A stretch of DNA of 25,789 nt from Chara braunii (lineage: Eukaryota > Streptophyta > Charophyceae > Charales > Characeae), in assembly GCA_003427395.1 (NCBI GenBank), contig BFEA01000083.1, forward strand, positions 1,382,022 to 1,407,810. Direction: 5' to 3'. The translations under genes and the position numbers were made by a program. Numbering within the stretch: position 1 is the stretch's first letter; each line of letters starts with the position of its first letter. Of the stretch, positions 8,462 to 19,176 are shown piece after piece. Below the pieces are notes generated by a model. That model worked only from the letters and a program-made list of their open reading frames with translations. It made no database searches and was not told the origin of the DNA.

Positions 8462-9325
8462 CTATTCCTCGGCAGGCTTCCTAACCCCCAGGCCGTAGGT
8501 CTCGATCTCTCTTTTCATCCTTACAATTTTATGCAACTCAGCCTCGTTGAAAAAATCCAGTGGTGTGGCTTCCACCCCTGCCCTTGCGAGTGCCCGAGTC
8601 TTGATAATTCATTCGTGCCTGATTACATTGGTCCATTGCTGAAACCAGTGACTGGGCGTTAGCCCGAACTCGTCCTCCCATCTGAAAGCCCCATCGCCTG
8701 GCTGGTGCATCGGAGGCCGCCCCTCTTCGCTAGGCCTTGAGATTTCATCCCTTTCATCCCCGCTGCTGATTTATATGACTTCTCGCACATCCTCCTCCTC
8801 GCCCCCCTCGTCTTTAGTCTGTATGGGGCTATACCCACCAGCAAGGTTCTTCGGATCGTAGGTAAAAGGGATCTCTGTCCCCGTCCCATACCCCTCGCAA
8901 CTGCCGTGACCGCTTCATCCTTCAATCGGGCTCTCCCTTTTCTCCTCGTCCTCCTCACGTTCGTCGCGCATACCTTGTCCCCCCTCGCTTTCCCCATGCC
9001 AAGTCTCACGTCGTTCGCCCCTGATGGCCCATTCCTCCTTAGAGACCCGAGCCTTATCTCCCATTTCTGTGTTGCCTCCTTCTTCCACATTTGCCCTTCC
9101 CTTTTCGCCCTCACTGTCGGATGATATTTTTATACCTTCTCCCTTGCGGAGGGGTGAGGGTTTCCTACACAAACATTTCCTTCCACCCCTGCCTACTACT
9201 GGCCCGCCCATGAGCCCAATGTACAATTTTCTCTTCGTTGTCCTCCTCCCTTGGCTTGGTCCAGCTTCTTCCCCTCTGGTAGGCGTGTTGATTGCCCCGT
9301 TGTCGTTCTCGTTGCCGAATTTCAT
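8462..9325 (-). pseudogene. Decayed acidic ORF downstream of integrase
   Basis: A single frame of about 288 codons runs from an ATG at 9325 (A at -3) to TAG at 8462-8464, with in-frame stops at 8915-8917 (TGA), 8771-8773 (TAA) and 8609-8611 (TGA) and no frameshift. The product is hydrophilic and rich in Glu, Gly, Lys and Arg. It carries IKISSDSEGE about 60 residues in and VREVI-stop-ISSGDERDE later; both look like SUMO-interacting motifs, a hydrophobic core followed by Ser and acidic residues. The C-terminal part, with LDFFNEAELHKIVRMKREIE, looks helical. I see no signal peptide or membrane segment, so it is not an obvious envelope protein. It starts about 370 bases downstream of the integrase stop. 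On the minus strand TTTTGTTATACAG, just before the ATG, resembles a 3' splice site, so expression by splicing is possible. Function unknown. Confidence 0.6.
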
Positions 9326-9693
9326 TTTTGTTTTTTCTCGTTTTACTCCTAAGCCCTGTATAACAAAACAACACCCGCAATGTCCCTCATACACTTACAC
9401 CTCCCCCGCCCTTAGGCCGGTAGACATTCCCAAAATGCACCCAGTATCCCTCGCATCACGCCCTTTTTATACATGCGAATGCGTCGTTCGTGATGACCCC
9501 ATATTTTTCCCGTCAAAAACTATGGTACAATGCCCCAAACATCCCTTCCCGTTGTCACACAAGCCAGATATTGCAACCCCTAAGTCATACTACCTTTCAA
9601 CCTCAGTCAGTCCAAGCCAAAGCACCAGTCCCAAAAAAATGACAGTCCCACAAACATAGTCAGAAACAAACCATAGTGTGGGCAAGGCTGTGG

Positions 9694-11000
9694 TTAGTCT
9701 TTAGCTTGTGGCTCTTCTGTTTCCTTATCTTCGGCCTCCTGAAGCCATTGTTCCACTGGGTCCTGACTTAGAAACCTAACCAGTCGTTGCCCCAGGAAGG
9801 GCCCTTTCAATCCAGTTTCATCCAAATCTTCCAGTTCGAAGGTGTTCAGTCCCACCCACTTGGCGACCCGGTAGGGGCCTTTGAACCTCCTTCCCAACTG
9901 TCTCGACCAAGTACTTTTTAGTGTCGAGTTCCTTAGCAGTACCATCTCCCCCACCTGAGGTGGCTCCTTTCTGACATTCTTAACCTGGTCCCATCTTGCT
10001 TTGTCCCTCATTCTGCTGTCCAGCAACCGGCTGACGATGTCTTCCATGACCTCCTCATTCTTAAGGATCTGTTGACATCTTGCCTCGATTAACTCTTCAG
10101 TGGTCATTTGCGGATCATCATCTAACCTATTCCAAGTAGGTACCAAGGCTTCCACAGGAAAGTCGATCCCTCTTCCGTACCAAAGCTCTGCCGGGATACA
10201 TCCTGTTGTCCTTTTAGGAGTCATATTCTCTGCAAAACAGCCTGCTTAAGATACCTAGGCCAGTTCCCCAGGTGGTCTGCTGCAAGCTTTGCAATCGTGT
10301 TCTTCAAGGTTCGGTGCCCCCTTTCCACCGGTGCATTGGCCTCAGGGTGATACGGCTCGATGAGTTTAATCGGTACGCAGAGTCTCTTAAGCATCCCCAA
10401 TACTTCTTGGTTCACAAATTTTGTCCCATCGTCTGCTATAAACCTCCTGACGAACGGGTGCCTTAAGTAGAAGTGTTTTATCCAGTCCACCACACTCCTC
10501 CCTGTCTTTTTCTTGAGGGCGACTGCTTCCACGAACCCACTCAAGTTATCTCGCGCATCTAGGATATACCTGTATCCATCCGTTGATACAGGCATGATCG
10601 CAAGGTCGAGGTGGACCAGATGTCCCGGCCCTAGCACCCGCGTTGGTCTAAGCGGCTCGAAAACTCGTACCGAGCTTCGTTGGCAAATAAGGCAAGTCTA
10701 GCAGTATATGGCGCCCATGCCTGCCATGCCTGGCCAATAATAGAGCGGCGTTATCGTTGCAAGTGCTCCTTTGGAAGATCGATGTCCTCCTGCTAACCCG
10801 TCGTGCATTACCTAGATAACGTCTACTTGCCTAGACCTTCCGCACACAACCCTCCTGGGCATAGCACCTTCCTCCCTTCGGAACAAATGCCCGCCCCTTA
10901 GGACGTACCTTTCGACTTCTTCTCTTGCCTTAATACTGACTTCCGCAGGTTGTTTGTTTCCTACCAACAACAAGCCGATTTCCCGAAAGAGCCCTTCCTA
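9694..11000 (-). pseudogene. Integrase domain of pol (broken)
   Basis: The integrase joins element cDNA to chromosomal DNA. It continues the RT frame after two adjacent stops at 10998-11003. The zinc-binding HHCC region is visible as HDGLAGGH followed by TCLIC, with TAG stops at 10812-10814 and 10698-10700. The catalytic triad is intact in form: Asp in VHLDL (codon at 10607), Asp in IADDGTKF and Glu in APVERGH, with 35 residues between the last two (DD35E). A one-base loss in a T run (plus-strand 10234-10237) shifts the frame near 10230; the rest reads from 10224 to TAG at 9694. The C-terminal part has KGPYRVAK, the GPY/F module. The usual ADNGTEF appears as ADDGTKF, a sign of decay. Confidence 0.92.
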
Positions 11001-13127
11001 TCATTGGACATAGAAAAACTCCTCTCCTTCCTTGCCCTCATCCTTTCCTTCCTGCATCTGATTTACCACCCATTGCAACTCTTTCCTTTCCCAAGATTCC
11101 ACTAAGCTCATCACTGCTTCCCGGCCCCCTTCGACCGCCATTGCTATCAGCTCCTCCTTCGGTCCTACTATCGCCCCCCATGATTTTTCTTCTTCTCTGC
11201 GTCCTCGAGTGGTAACTGGACCTTCCCTAAGTTCAGCTACTACGGCAGGTGCCCCCTTCTGCAAAGTCTGGATCAATAGTTCTCCCGATGTGCATCCCTT
11301 GCTCATCATTTCGTTATCCACCGCAAGAGTTCCTCCTTCGTATTCGAGGAAGGCGTCTATGGGCTCTGCATCCTCCATCCCTTCGGGGGTGATGCAAACC
11401 CGACTCAGCCCATCTGCCTTGTTGAGGATTTCAGCAATCCGTTCGATCTTGTAATCGAACTGCCAGATGAATCCTACCCATCTCCCTACCGTCGAATCTA
11501 TAGGCCTGTAATTCTTTAGGGCCCCTGCGGCATTCGTCAGATCGATCCTTAAGATGAACCGCCTCCCAAATAGGTAGGCCTGGAACGTCTTAAGGCAATG
11601 CAGGATGGCTAGGACTTCCTTCTTGAATTGCGAGTACCGCCGTTCTGCGGAGTTCAGGGTTCTACTTTCGAACCTAATCGGCCTCTCTTTTCCTCCCTCA
11701 TCCCTTTGGATCAACACACCTCCTACGGCCAAAGGTCCTCCATCCGTCTCTAGGATGAAGGGTCGTCCCACTTCGTCATTAAAACAAGGTGTGGACAGAG
11801 TGACTGTCTCAGATGTCAATATGTCCTTGAGTCTTTGGACAACTCCTTCCCGCTCCTCCGTCCAATCCATGGTTCCTTCTTCTATGATCATAGCCCGGAT
11901 AGGCTCAGCGATATTGGCAAAGTTTTTAATGAAGATCCTCCAAAAGCCGACCACGCCTAGGAATGCCCCTACCTCCATCGTCGTGCGTAGTGGCGTCGGC
12001 CACTGTGATATCTTGTCGGTCTTTGCCGGATTCGGCTTCCTGCTATAAGCACTGCAACGAAATCCTAGTATAGTCACATCCGGTACTGCTAGGATACTCT
12101 TTGGTCCACTAGCCGTAATGTTGTATGCTAGGAACCGGCGGAGTAAGTCCTTGATGTCCTGCGGGTGGTCCCACATAAGACGTCGGATCCCTGGCTGGAC
12201 TTCCGTCTCGTCCTTTTCCTGCGCGCCTTTGATCGGATTGTCATTGATGTAAGGTTCATATTTTTCTGGGAACATGTCCCCGGCCACAATGAGCATTCTG
12301 CGTTGTGCTTCGGCCACCGCGTTTGGGAATCCCATAGGTGTCACCTGCATCTGTAGCTGGCCTACGGGGGTGTGCATAGCGGTGAATGGCCTGTCTCGAA
12401 CATCCAATGGAAGCTGGTCGTACCCTGAGTACAAATCTATCAAGGAGTAAATGCTCCGACCAGCGTGCGATTCTGCTAGTAAGTCAGCCTGAGGTAGCGA
12501 GTCAGCATCCCGGATGGTTACCGCATTCAACTTCTGCAGGTCCTGAATCCACCTTAGTGTCTTGTTAGGCTTCCGAAAGACGAACCACCGATTTGCGTAT
12601 GGCGATGCCGTAGGCTCCGCAACGAAGGAGTCCATCTTCGCTCGGAGGAGGTATGTTACCTCTCCCGCTATCCCAAATTCATAGGATGGCCCCTTGTCAT
12701 TCCAGCAATCATGTTCTACCGTGTGGATTCTGACCGGAGGGATCAACTTTGCATCCAGTCGTCCCTTCTGGTGATCACTAAAGGCAAACGCCAGATGAAA
12801 TTCCTAACAGGTCCTTTTGATCAGGCGGTTTTCTTCTTCCGTTAAAAACCCGTCTATCCCTATCTTCATTGTGTCTGGTAGCTCATCAGGTATCCGATGT
12901 CCCTCCGTCGCCCTTCTTTCTCGGATCACTCGAAGGACCTCTTCCTCCTTCTCCATAGCCTCTTCCTTTGATGTCTCTAGCAGGATCGAGACCTTTTCTG
13001 CTACCATAACACCTAGGACTTCGTCCTCCTGCCTCCTCTTCTTCTGGGGCAGGCCCATCTTGATCCACTCCTTCTTGTTGAACGCTTCCTCAATCATGAT
13101 TTCTACCCTTTCTCTCATACCCTTCAT
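11001..13127 (-). pseudogene. Reverse transcriptase and RNase H domains of pol (inactive)
   Basis: This part copies element RNA into DNA and removes the RNA strand. The frame continues from protease through a TAG at 12804-12806 into an uninterrupted stretch of 581 codons (12746-11001). The RT has RKPNKTLRWIQDLQKLNAV, then SLIDLYSGYDQLPLD with the motif A aspartate, then TPMGFPNAVAEAQRRM. The active-site box is YIND at 12240-12251: the first Asp of Y-x-D-D is Asn (AAT at 12243-12245, one change from GAT), which should abolish activity. RNase H follows with all four acidic residues: Asp in LETDGG, Glu in FKKEVLAI, Asp in ILRIDLTN and Asp in NKADGLSR. A linker of about 130 residues leads to integrase; I see no second RNase H in it. 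Confidence 0.95.
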
Positions 13128-14282
13128 CCGTGCGAAAGCCCCTTTTCACGTGCTATCCTCGAATGACGGCGACCATGTTGCCAATTTCCCCCTCGGGGGG
13201 TCTCCTCTCGTTTCAAGGAGTCGGAGGACCATGTATGAGCCATCGTGCAAGTGCATGCCTATCATCTCTACGTTCGCGCACCACGGTCTCCCGAGGATTA
13301 TGTCGTGATCCATTTCGTCCATTACGGTCATCCGCTGAAATGACTAGATTGATTTCCTGATCCCTGCCTTTACAGCACACTTCGTGACGTACCCAGCGAA
13401 CGGGATTTTCCCGCCAGCTCCCCGGATGCTCCCTGTTAATTCCTTGTTTACCGTACATCCCGTGATCGTTGCGAAATCTCTTCTTATAAGGGTGATTTAT
13501 GCCCCCCCGTCTACTAATGAATTGGTGTGATGACTCCCGATCTGGATTTTCGATTTCCCTACGGGTAGCGCATGAAAGCTAAGCTTCGTCCCAGGTGGCG
13601 ATCTCATGACTTCGCCGCCCTCTCGGTCGGGCAAACTCAAACGAATGTCTGCAAAGGTCTTCTCGAGATCCTCCAAGTCCCCGCGACTCCTCTGCAGGTT
13701 ACCCACTTCTTGCGGAACTTCCTCCTCCCTCTCCCCTTCAGGTAGTTCGGGGTTGTCGCCTATTTCTACTCGCCGTCGGGTCAACAGTTGTCTAAGCCCT
13801 TTGAGCAACCCAGGGCTAGCCTGCAGCATAGTATGAAAAGACACTGACACCATGGTCCCTAGTAACTTGCTAATGGTGTCGTCGATCTCAGGTAAGGATA
13901 AGATCGGGATTTGGTACCTAAACTTCTTCTTGGCAACGAAAACTTTGTCGGCAGGCTCCTCTTCCCTAGGTTTCCCATAGACCTTTTCCGGTTCCTCGAC
14001 CTCAGGCTCTGCCTGGGGTTCCAAACTCCCAGCAACCTCCTCCATCACGGTGTCACGGTTAATCCTTCTCCCAACCGTCCCTAGCCGAGTAGTCGCGTTC
14101 ACCCTATCATGTCCGTCGTTTTCCAAAATGAAATTGACCTGCGGCCCGTGCCCCTGGCGTTGATCCCAGATGATCTCGCCCACCGGTTCGGCTTCTACGG
14201 CTGTTATTTCTAGCCCGTTGAGCATGATAATGGCTCGCCGCATCCCTCCTGGTGAGTTCCAGTTCACCCGTTCTCCTTGTGG
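13128..14282 (-). pseudogene. Aspartic protease region of gag-pol (broken)
   Basis: The protease processes the Gag-Pol polyprotein. The region starts after the Gag stop at 14283-14285, with GERVNWNSPGGMRRAIIM, and stays in the Gag frame. A charged linker of about 200 residues, rich in Glu, leads to the catalytic box NSLVDGGA at about 13500-13523, where D-G-G stands in place of the usual D-S/T-G. A TAA (13497-13499) follows directly, where the family normally continues. The fold continues with ITLIRRDF and KIPFAGYVT, a TAG at 13344-13346, and DHDIILGRPW, the conserved I-L-G-x-x-W end motif. A TGA at 13146-13148 follows. The D-G-G box may be normal for this lineage or a mutation; the window alone cannot tell. 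Confidence 0.85.
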
Positions 14283-15911
14283 TCAAAATATCTCCCCCTT
14301 TAATAACCTGGTACACCTTCTTTTTAGAATATCATGGTTGAGCTTTGGGCACGCGCGCACATAATGTCCTATCACGATACAATATTTGCATTGCTCGTTA
14401 GCGGGATCTCTCCGTCCGAATCCACGATTGGCCACGCCTGGCGGAACTACTGCTTCCTTGGGCAGGAGGGGGGGACGGGATACTTGCGCATGCATAACTA
14501 ATAGCGTGTTCTCCATCCTTTCAATCTTGTTGTCGACTCCATGCACCCGTTCGTGTAGGCTTTCAATCCCCTTTTTCACCTTGTCGCCCGTCCTTCTGGT
14601 CAAGTCTATAATCTCCCCTTCCTTAAGCAAGGCCAATGTCTCGGTCACTACCGTCTTTTCGGCCAGATCCGTTACCGTACTGAAATCAACGTCCCTGGTG
14701 TTTACAAATTTGCTCGTCTATTGGTAAGCCAACAGGATCTTGTCTTTGTCGAACTCGAAGAACTGTCTGAGGAAATACTTACTCATTATTCGATCCGTAA
14801 CCCCGGGGATTCTTAGTGCTACCAAAGTAAACTCCCGTAGGAAGTCATTGTACGTTGCGAAGTTCTTTCTCTGGACTGCCGCTAAATCGGCCTCCGTTGC
14901 CATCTTTTCTGCTGCCAGATACTTCCTCATCATCACATCCCGGGTTTCTTTCCAAGACCGGTTTGCGGCTACGATGGTCATTATGTCCCGTCCTAGGTTC
15001 AAAGACACATGCTGTCCCAGGTGGTCCATCTTCTACTCTTCGGTCCATTTCAACAGCGCAGCCAGGTTCTCGTAATCTATCAGGAATTGTGTGATGTTCG
15101 CCCCATCAAACGTCAACTTCTTCTTAGCATCCGCTAGGTAGCCTTGATTTTTGTTTAGTGTTCGCGCGAGGGACGACACTATCTTCTTAAGGCCGCCCTC
15201 GGAGCTGCTGGCCTCGCCTGTCACACTGTTATCCGGACCTTCCTTGTCGGCCTTCTGTCCCTACCTGGTTTTCGTAGTTCCTTCTAGGTCAAACCATCCT
15301 AACACTCTTTCCCTAAGGCTCTAGAGTCCTTCGCATCCTCGCGTCACTGCTGGCGTGGCCGGCAGGCGGCTAGCCCTACTATCTATGGCTGGCGGGGTCG
15401 TAGCCTTTTCCACATCCATCCCCGGAGAGTTCTCCACTTTTTTCCTTCTTTTGCTCGGCGTTCCCCCACGGTCACTACCTTTATTCCCTTGTGCAGTCCC
15501 ACCTCGGCCGGTTCTCCGTTCGTCCCCGGGTTCCTCCTACAGAGAACCTTATTCGTTCCCAGTGATCATTTCCTCAATCAATCTCGCCCTGTATTCCGCG
15601 GTCCTTTTGTCTATCTCGGCTAGTCTGCGCCTCGTATCTGTGACTCTTACTTTCTTAGACACGGCTCCCTCCGAGCTCCCGGGGTTTGTCCTATCCTTAT
15701 TCCTGCCTTCCTTGGTCCCCTGAGTCCCCTGCCTGCTTACCCCAGCTTTCCCCGAGCTTTCCCCTGTGGAGATCTCCTTCCGGTTCCCTTTGGTACCATC
15801 CGGATTTATCGATTCTCTGTCCTTCTGCCCCCCTTCGCTTTGTGCGGCACTGCCTCCTAATCCCGGTCTTTCTTCACTCTTATGATTATTTGTTTCCTCC
15901 TCCATTGCCAT
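14283..15911 (-). pseudogene. Gag polyprotein (broken)
   Basis: Gag forms the particle that packages element RNA. The chosen start is the ATG at 15911, in MAMEEETNN; the frame upstream has no better one. Order: a charged, low-complexity N-terminal part of about 220 residues; a capsid-like region from about 15224, with FDGANITQFLIDYENLAALL, HLGQHVSLNLGRDIMTIVAA and RKYLAAEKMATEADL; a coiled segment with HERVHGVDNKIERMEN; and a zinc knuckle, CKYCIVIGHYVRAC, which fits C-x2-C-x4-H-x4-C exactly (14349-14390). In-frame stops: TAA 15549-15551, TAG 15537-15539, TAG 15321-15323, TAG 15261-15263, TAG 15033-15035, TAG 14718-14720 and TGA 14283-14285. There is no frameshift. Protease follows in the same frame, so Gag and Pol were one ORF. 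Confidence 0.9.
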
Positions 15912-16086
15912 TTCGCCTAGTTCTGCATAAGCCAAAGAATTCCCAGGACACACGCAATGCGAGGCATTTTAGGTTTCCCAGGCTCCCAGCCCTGTTGGCT
16001 TATCTGTATAGCCTCCTTTCCCATCCTCGTTTCCTGATTCCCTTTCCTTAAGGAGGAGCCACGACTGGCCCTGCCGCTCAGCCGAG

Positions 16087-16287
16087 CTATGAGCGTGACT
16101 TGGTTTCCTTTATCACAAGCCTGTTTGTCATGCCCTTGTCCCGTAGGGCCGATGCGAGGGAGTCCGGGTTAGGCATTCTGCTAGGGAAAGTCTTTCCAAG
16201 CAGTGTTTCTTATTTTTTACCTTCAGGGTTATGGTCAATCATTAGGAGTCTACCCCCTTCTTTGTTTTCCTAATGGGTTTTAGCCAT
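16087..16287 (-). pseudogene. Very short decayed ORF between the tandem family and gag
   Basis: A frame of 67 codons runs from ATG at 16287 to TAG at 16087-16089, with in-frame stops at 16270-16272 (TAG) and 16210-16212 (TAA) and no frameshift. It includes LLMIDHNPEGKK and MPNPDSLASALRDKGMTNRL, which read like real protein. It is not similar to units A-D. It could be a small leader ORF or chance. Confidence 0.3.
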
Positions 16288-16378
16288 CCGGGTCCGAGGC
16301 CCCTTTCTTATTCTCATCGGCGGATTTCCGTACGCAGCGAACTATACTGGATTTGCCCTATTGGCCTGCCTGCGGATC

Positions 16379-17244
16379 CTAGTCCCACTCTCGCCCTCGT
16401 GGTTCTTCCAGTTCGGTCGGCTCCTCGAATAGCTCAGCCACCCCTGCCAAATAGCTCTCTCCTATCTCGATTTCCCTTTGGATTATGCGTTCGGCCCTGT
16501 CTGGTCTAGCCAGGGCGCACGAAATATCACGATATGGATGACCTCCAGTAACTCGTGGGCCCTGTTTCCCCAGAACGGCCCATGCCTCACGGCGACATCA
16601 TAGAACATCCCGATGGTTAGAGAGGGAAAGTGGTCTGCCCACATTATTGCCAAGTCTGCCAGCTCTCGCGCCCTTGCGAGGCTCCCGAAGACGAGATCTA
16701 TCATAAAACGGGGGACCCGGCACCTCAGCGGCGTGGTTGGTGCTCTGAATTCACGCCATCCCCCCATTTCCACCCGGGTAAGTAAGCCCACGTTCCTTCT
16801 ACCCCTGACTGATTGTCCTATCCGAGTCAACGTCCGGGCGGCCCTTTGAAAAATCGGCGCCAGCTCGTGACCTTGTGCTATCTCTACCCCCAACGAGTGC
16901 CAGCCGATCTCAGGCAGATATATGGTTCTGGTAACTTCCAGATTGGAAAACAGATCGTCCCCGGGTCCTCGATCGAGTCTCATTCCTGTCCACCGACATT
17001 CTACCAACATGAAGGCGGCGTCCCTCCCCAAAGTCACAGCCCGCCATTCTATATCGAACCCCCGATAAGTTGAACTCGACGGGAGGGATACTTCCCAGCG
17101 TCCACCATTATTCCACGGCGGTCCTGGGTACCGGGGTTGGCGCGCCATTCGCACACGGGCCTGAAGTTCTATATGCTCACGTCTTACTGCCATGGTTACC
17201 TTGGTGATTTCCTGCATGATCCACATAGAAAGTGTCACAGCCAA
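16379..17244 (-). pseudogene. Tandem family unit D (closest to gag)
   Basis: Fourth copy of an unrecognised family of about 280 residues. The best start is the ATG at 17226; the frame extends to 17244 without one. The uninterrupted frame ends at 16483, but the C-terminal block continues in another frame to TAG at 16379-16381, so a one-base shift lies near 16500-16520. Family blocks in order: EWRAVTLGRDAAFMLVECRW (strand-rich, aromatic); IYLPEIGWHSLGVEIAQGHE; RVEMGGWREF followed by CRVPRFMIDLVF; HGPFWGNRAHELLEV; and, after the shift, REIEIGESYLAGVAELFEE. No signal peptide, membrane helix or catalytic motif is recognised. It lies about 470 bases upstream of gag on the same strand. Its N-terminal extension (EITKVTMAVRREH) is longer than in the other copies. 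Confidence 0.7.
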
Positions 17245-17350
17245 TCCTTAGAAATCGTCCACCTACTGCCCCCTTGTCCTTCATGTTTTCATTTCCCTTT
17301 CTAGTCCCAACTATCCCTCTATACCCCTGGGAGCAGTAGCCTCCTCGGGC

Positions 17351-18144
17351 TATTCATACAGCCGGTAGAGATCATCTATGTAGGTCGCGCCCCGATCTAC
17401 CTCTCGCCGGATGAATCTCCACATGGTCTCATCACTTATTTACGGGACTCCTGGCCTAGTATTCATTGCTGCTCGTAGAATGCAAAGCACCCCGCCCCCT
17501 TGTTCGTCCCCGAAAGGCCCCATCTCTAGAAAGGCCCGATAGTACTCTCGATACATTATCGCTTCGTCAAAATTTAGCCTACTTATGGCAATTACCGCCT
17601 GCTCCACTCGTTCTATGCCTCCCATTCGTCTTAGCAGGAAGGGCGACAGACTCATCCGTACGATCTCATTCAGCAGCTCAAAGACCCCTGCTGCGGCGAC
17701 TTTTACCTCAGCCGTCACGTCATCTCATTCCGGATCTGCAAACTCAAACCCCTCCCGCCAGGTTATTTGCCATGCTCCTTCGAACATTCGCACGGGGTCA
17801 TCCCCGGAAGCCAAAGCAATCCCAAAGGTTCGCCATTCTTCTTCCGACAGGTGTAAGGATCCCGTCGCGTGTACACGCCCTGGGCGGTTCAAGTCTACAC
17901 CCCCGAACTCCCCTCTCGCACGCCATTCCAGATCCACTACTAGGTACACCGTATCTTCCACCAACTCTACCCCCACCCAGTCCATCACCGGATTGCCTAC
18001 CATACTTCTTGTCGGCAGGCTTATTTCGACCCTGCCTTCTAATATTCTTGGTGGCAGGATCCCACGAGGTTTATCCTCCCATAACGCCATTCGCCGGGCC
18101 ATCTCGCAATGTCTCCTTTCCCGCTTTCTGCTTGCTGCACCCAC
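17351..18144 (-). pseudogene. Tandem family unit C
   Basis: Third copy. The first ATG in frame is at 18102 (MARRMALWEDK); the open frame reaches back to 18144. Stops interrupt it at 17725-17727 (TGA) and 17440-17442 (TAA). Matching blocks: MDWVGVELVEDTVYLVVDLE; LHLSEEEWRTFGIALASGDD; then, after the TGA, a region that replaces the MGGW block, with EIVRMSLSPFLLRRMGGIER; then EMGPFGDEQGGGVLCI. After the TAA, MWRFIRREV followed by an IDDLYRLYE-like end matches the C-terminal block of the others, possibly with a one-base shift near 17400. This is the most diverged copy in the middle. It sits about 107 bases before the start of unit D. Function unknown. Confidence 0.65.
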
Positions 18145-18360
18145 CGAGATTCCACGCCTTTCGTGTTTTAGTCTTTCAACCCCCCCTCTTACTTATCGTA
18201 CACTGGTTCTTGCCGCTATCCCGTTTCCATGTCTGCCTTTACTTTGGCCTCCTCGCGTCCCTTGCTGACTAATGTACATGCCCCTTTCTTATGTTACATC
18301 CTAAATCACATGCATCCTCCATACTACATCCTTCTCGTGGCGCTCGAACGTTGAACTCTT

Positions 18361-19097
18361 TTAATCAAACCACCGCACCTCAAACAGCAAAAAGACATCG
18401 TCTACATAGGATGGCGCGACCGCCGCCCCCGGCTAACTATGGCGTCCCAAGCTTTCGCGCTTACTTCTAGGCGGTCGGACTTGCCTATTCTCAGAATGGT
18501 GATGACCTCACCGGCCTTATCCCCGTAGAAGGGCCCATACTTTAAGGAGAACCTATAGAACTCCTCGGTCATCCAGGCACATTCTATGTGTACTTTCCTC
18601 ATGGAGTCGGCTACGTCTGCTATGTGCTCAAAACCCCCGAACCAGTCGCCCACGAACTCGGGTACCCAAGCTGTTATGCACAGGCAGGGAGGCCTGAGTT
18701 CTTTCCATCCTCCCATCACAACTTTGCTACTAACTTCGTCCCACCCTTCATTGGCGAACCTCTTGCCTTCCTTCCGGGTTCGCACCTCTGCATCCCATAG
18801 AAGCCACATCGGGTCCTGCCCCATGGCTAACATAGTGCAAAACAGGTGACATCCATCCTCGGAAAGGACAATCGTTTCGACTGACTCCACTTTGCCCTCT
18901 GCTAAATCGTCCCAACCTTCCTCTTCCCTTATCGGGTTCCAAATCCGCTCTATCCATACATATGACAAGTCCCGGGCAACCTCAAACCCAATCCAATCGC
19001 ACGTGGTCCCTCTCCATCCGTTCCCTATTGGTATAGGCATTTTTATTCCTCCTCTGAGTCGCCGTGGTTCCCAGCCTTTGAAGAGGTATTCCATCAT
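18361..19097 (-). pseudogene. Tandem family unit B (least damaged copy)
   Basis: Second copy. An ATG-ATG start at 19097 opens 231 codons without a stop, to TAG at 18402-18404. Just before that, in a GC-rich run at about 18421-18433, a one-base shift leads into the family's C-terminal block, YVDDVFLLFEVRWFD, ending with TAA at 18361-18363. Blocks: CDWIGFEVARDLSYVWIERI; IVLSEDGCHLFCTMLAMGQD; KVVMGGWKELRPP followed by WVPEFVGDWF; KYGPFYGDKAGEVITI. Trp, Glu and Gly are conserved with units A and D. It begins 80 bases after the end of unit A. The GC run could be a sequencing error, in which case this copy is intact. No known domain is recognised. Confidence 0.7.
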
Positions 19098-19176
19098 CCT
19101 TTCTTCTAGTCATCTTCCCCTTTCCTGCACAATACCAGGCCACCCGTCCTCCCTAAGTTAAGTTTCCCCACTCCTC

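Noticed and set aside
9024-9659. Plus-strand ORF of 211 codons opposite the 3' ORF
   Set aside because: It mirrors the coding minus strand; the minus strand has the coherent protein and the element context.
11605-14727. Plus-strand ORFs of 110-163 codons
   Set aside because: They are antisense to protease, RT and Gag, which carry recognisable motifs on the minus strand.
11001-15911. Stop codon reassignment as the reason for in-frame TAG/TGA/TAA
   Set aside because: All three stops occur at scattered sites, the RT box is mutated and frameshifts are present, so decay is the simpler explanation.
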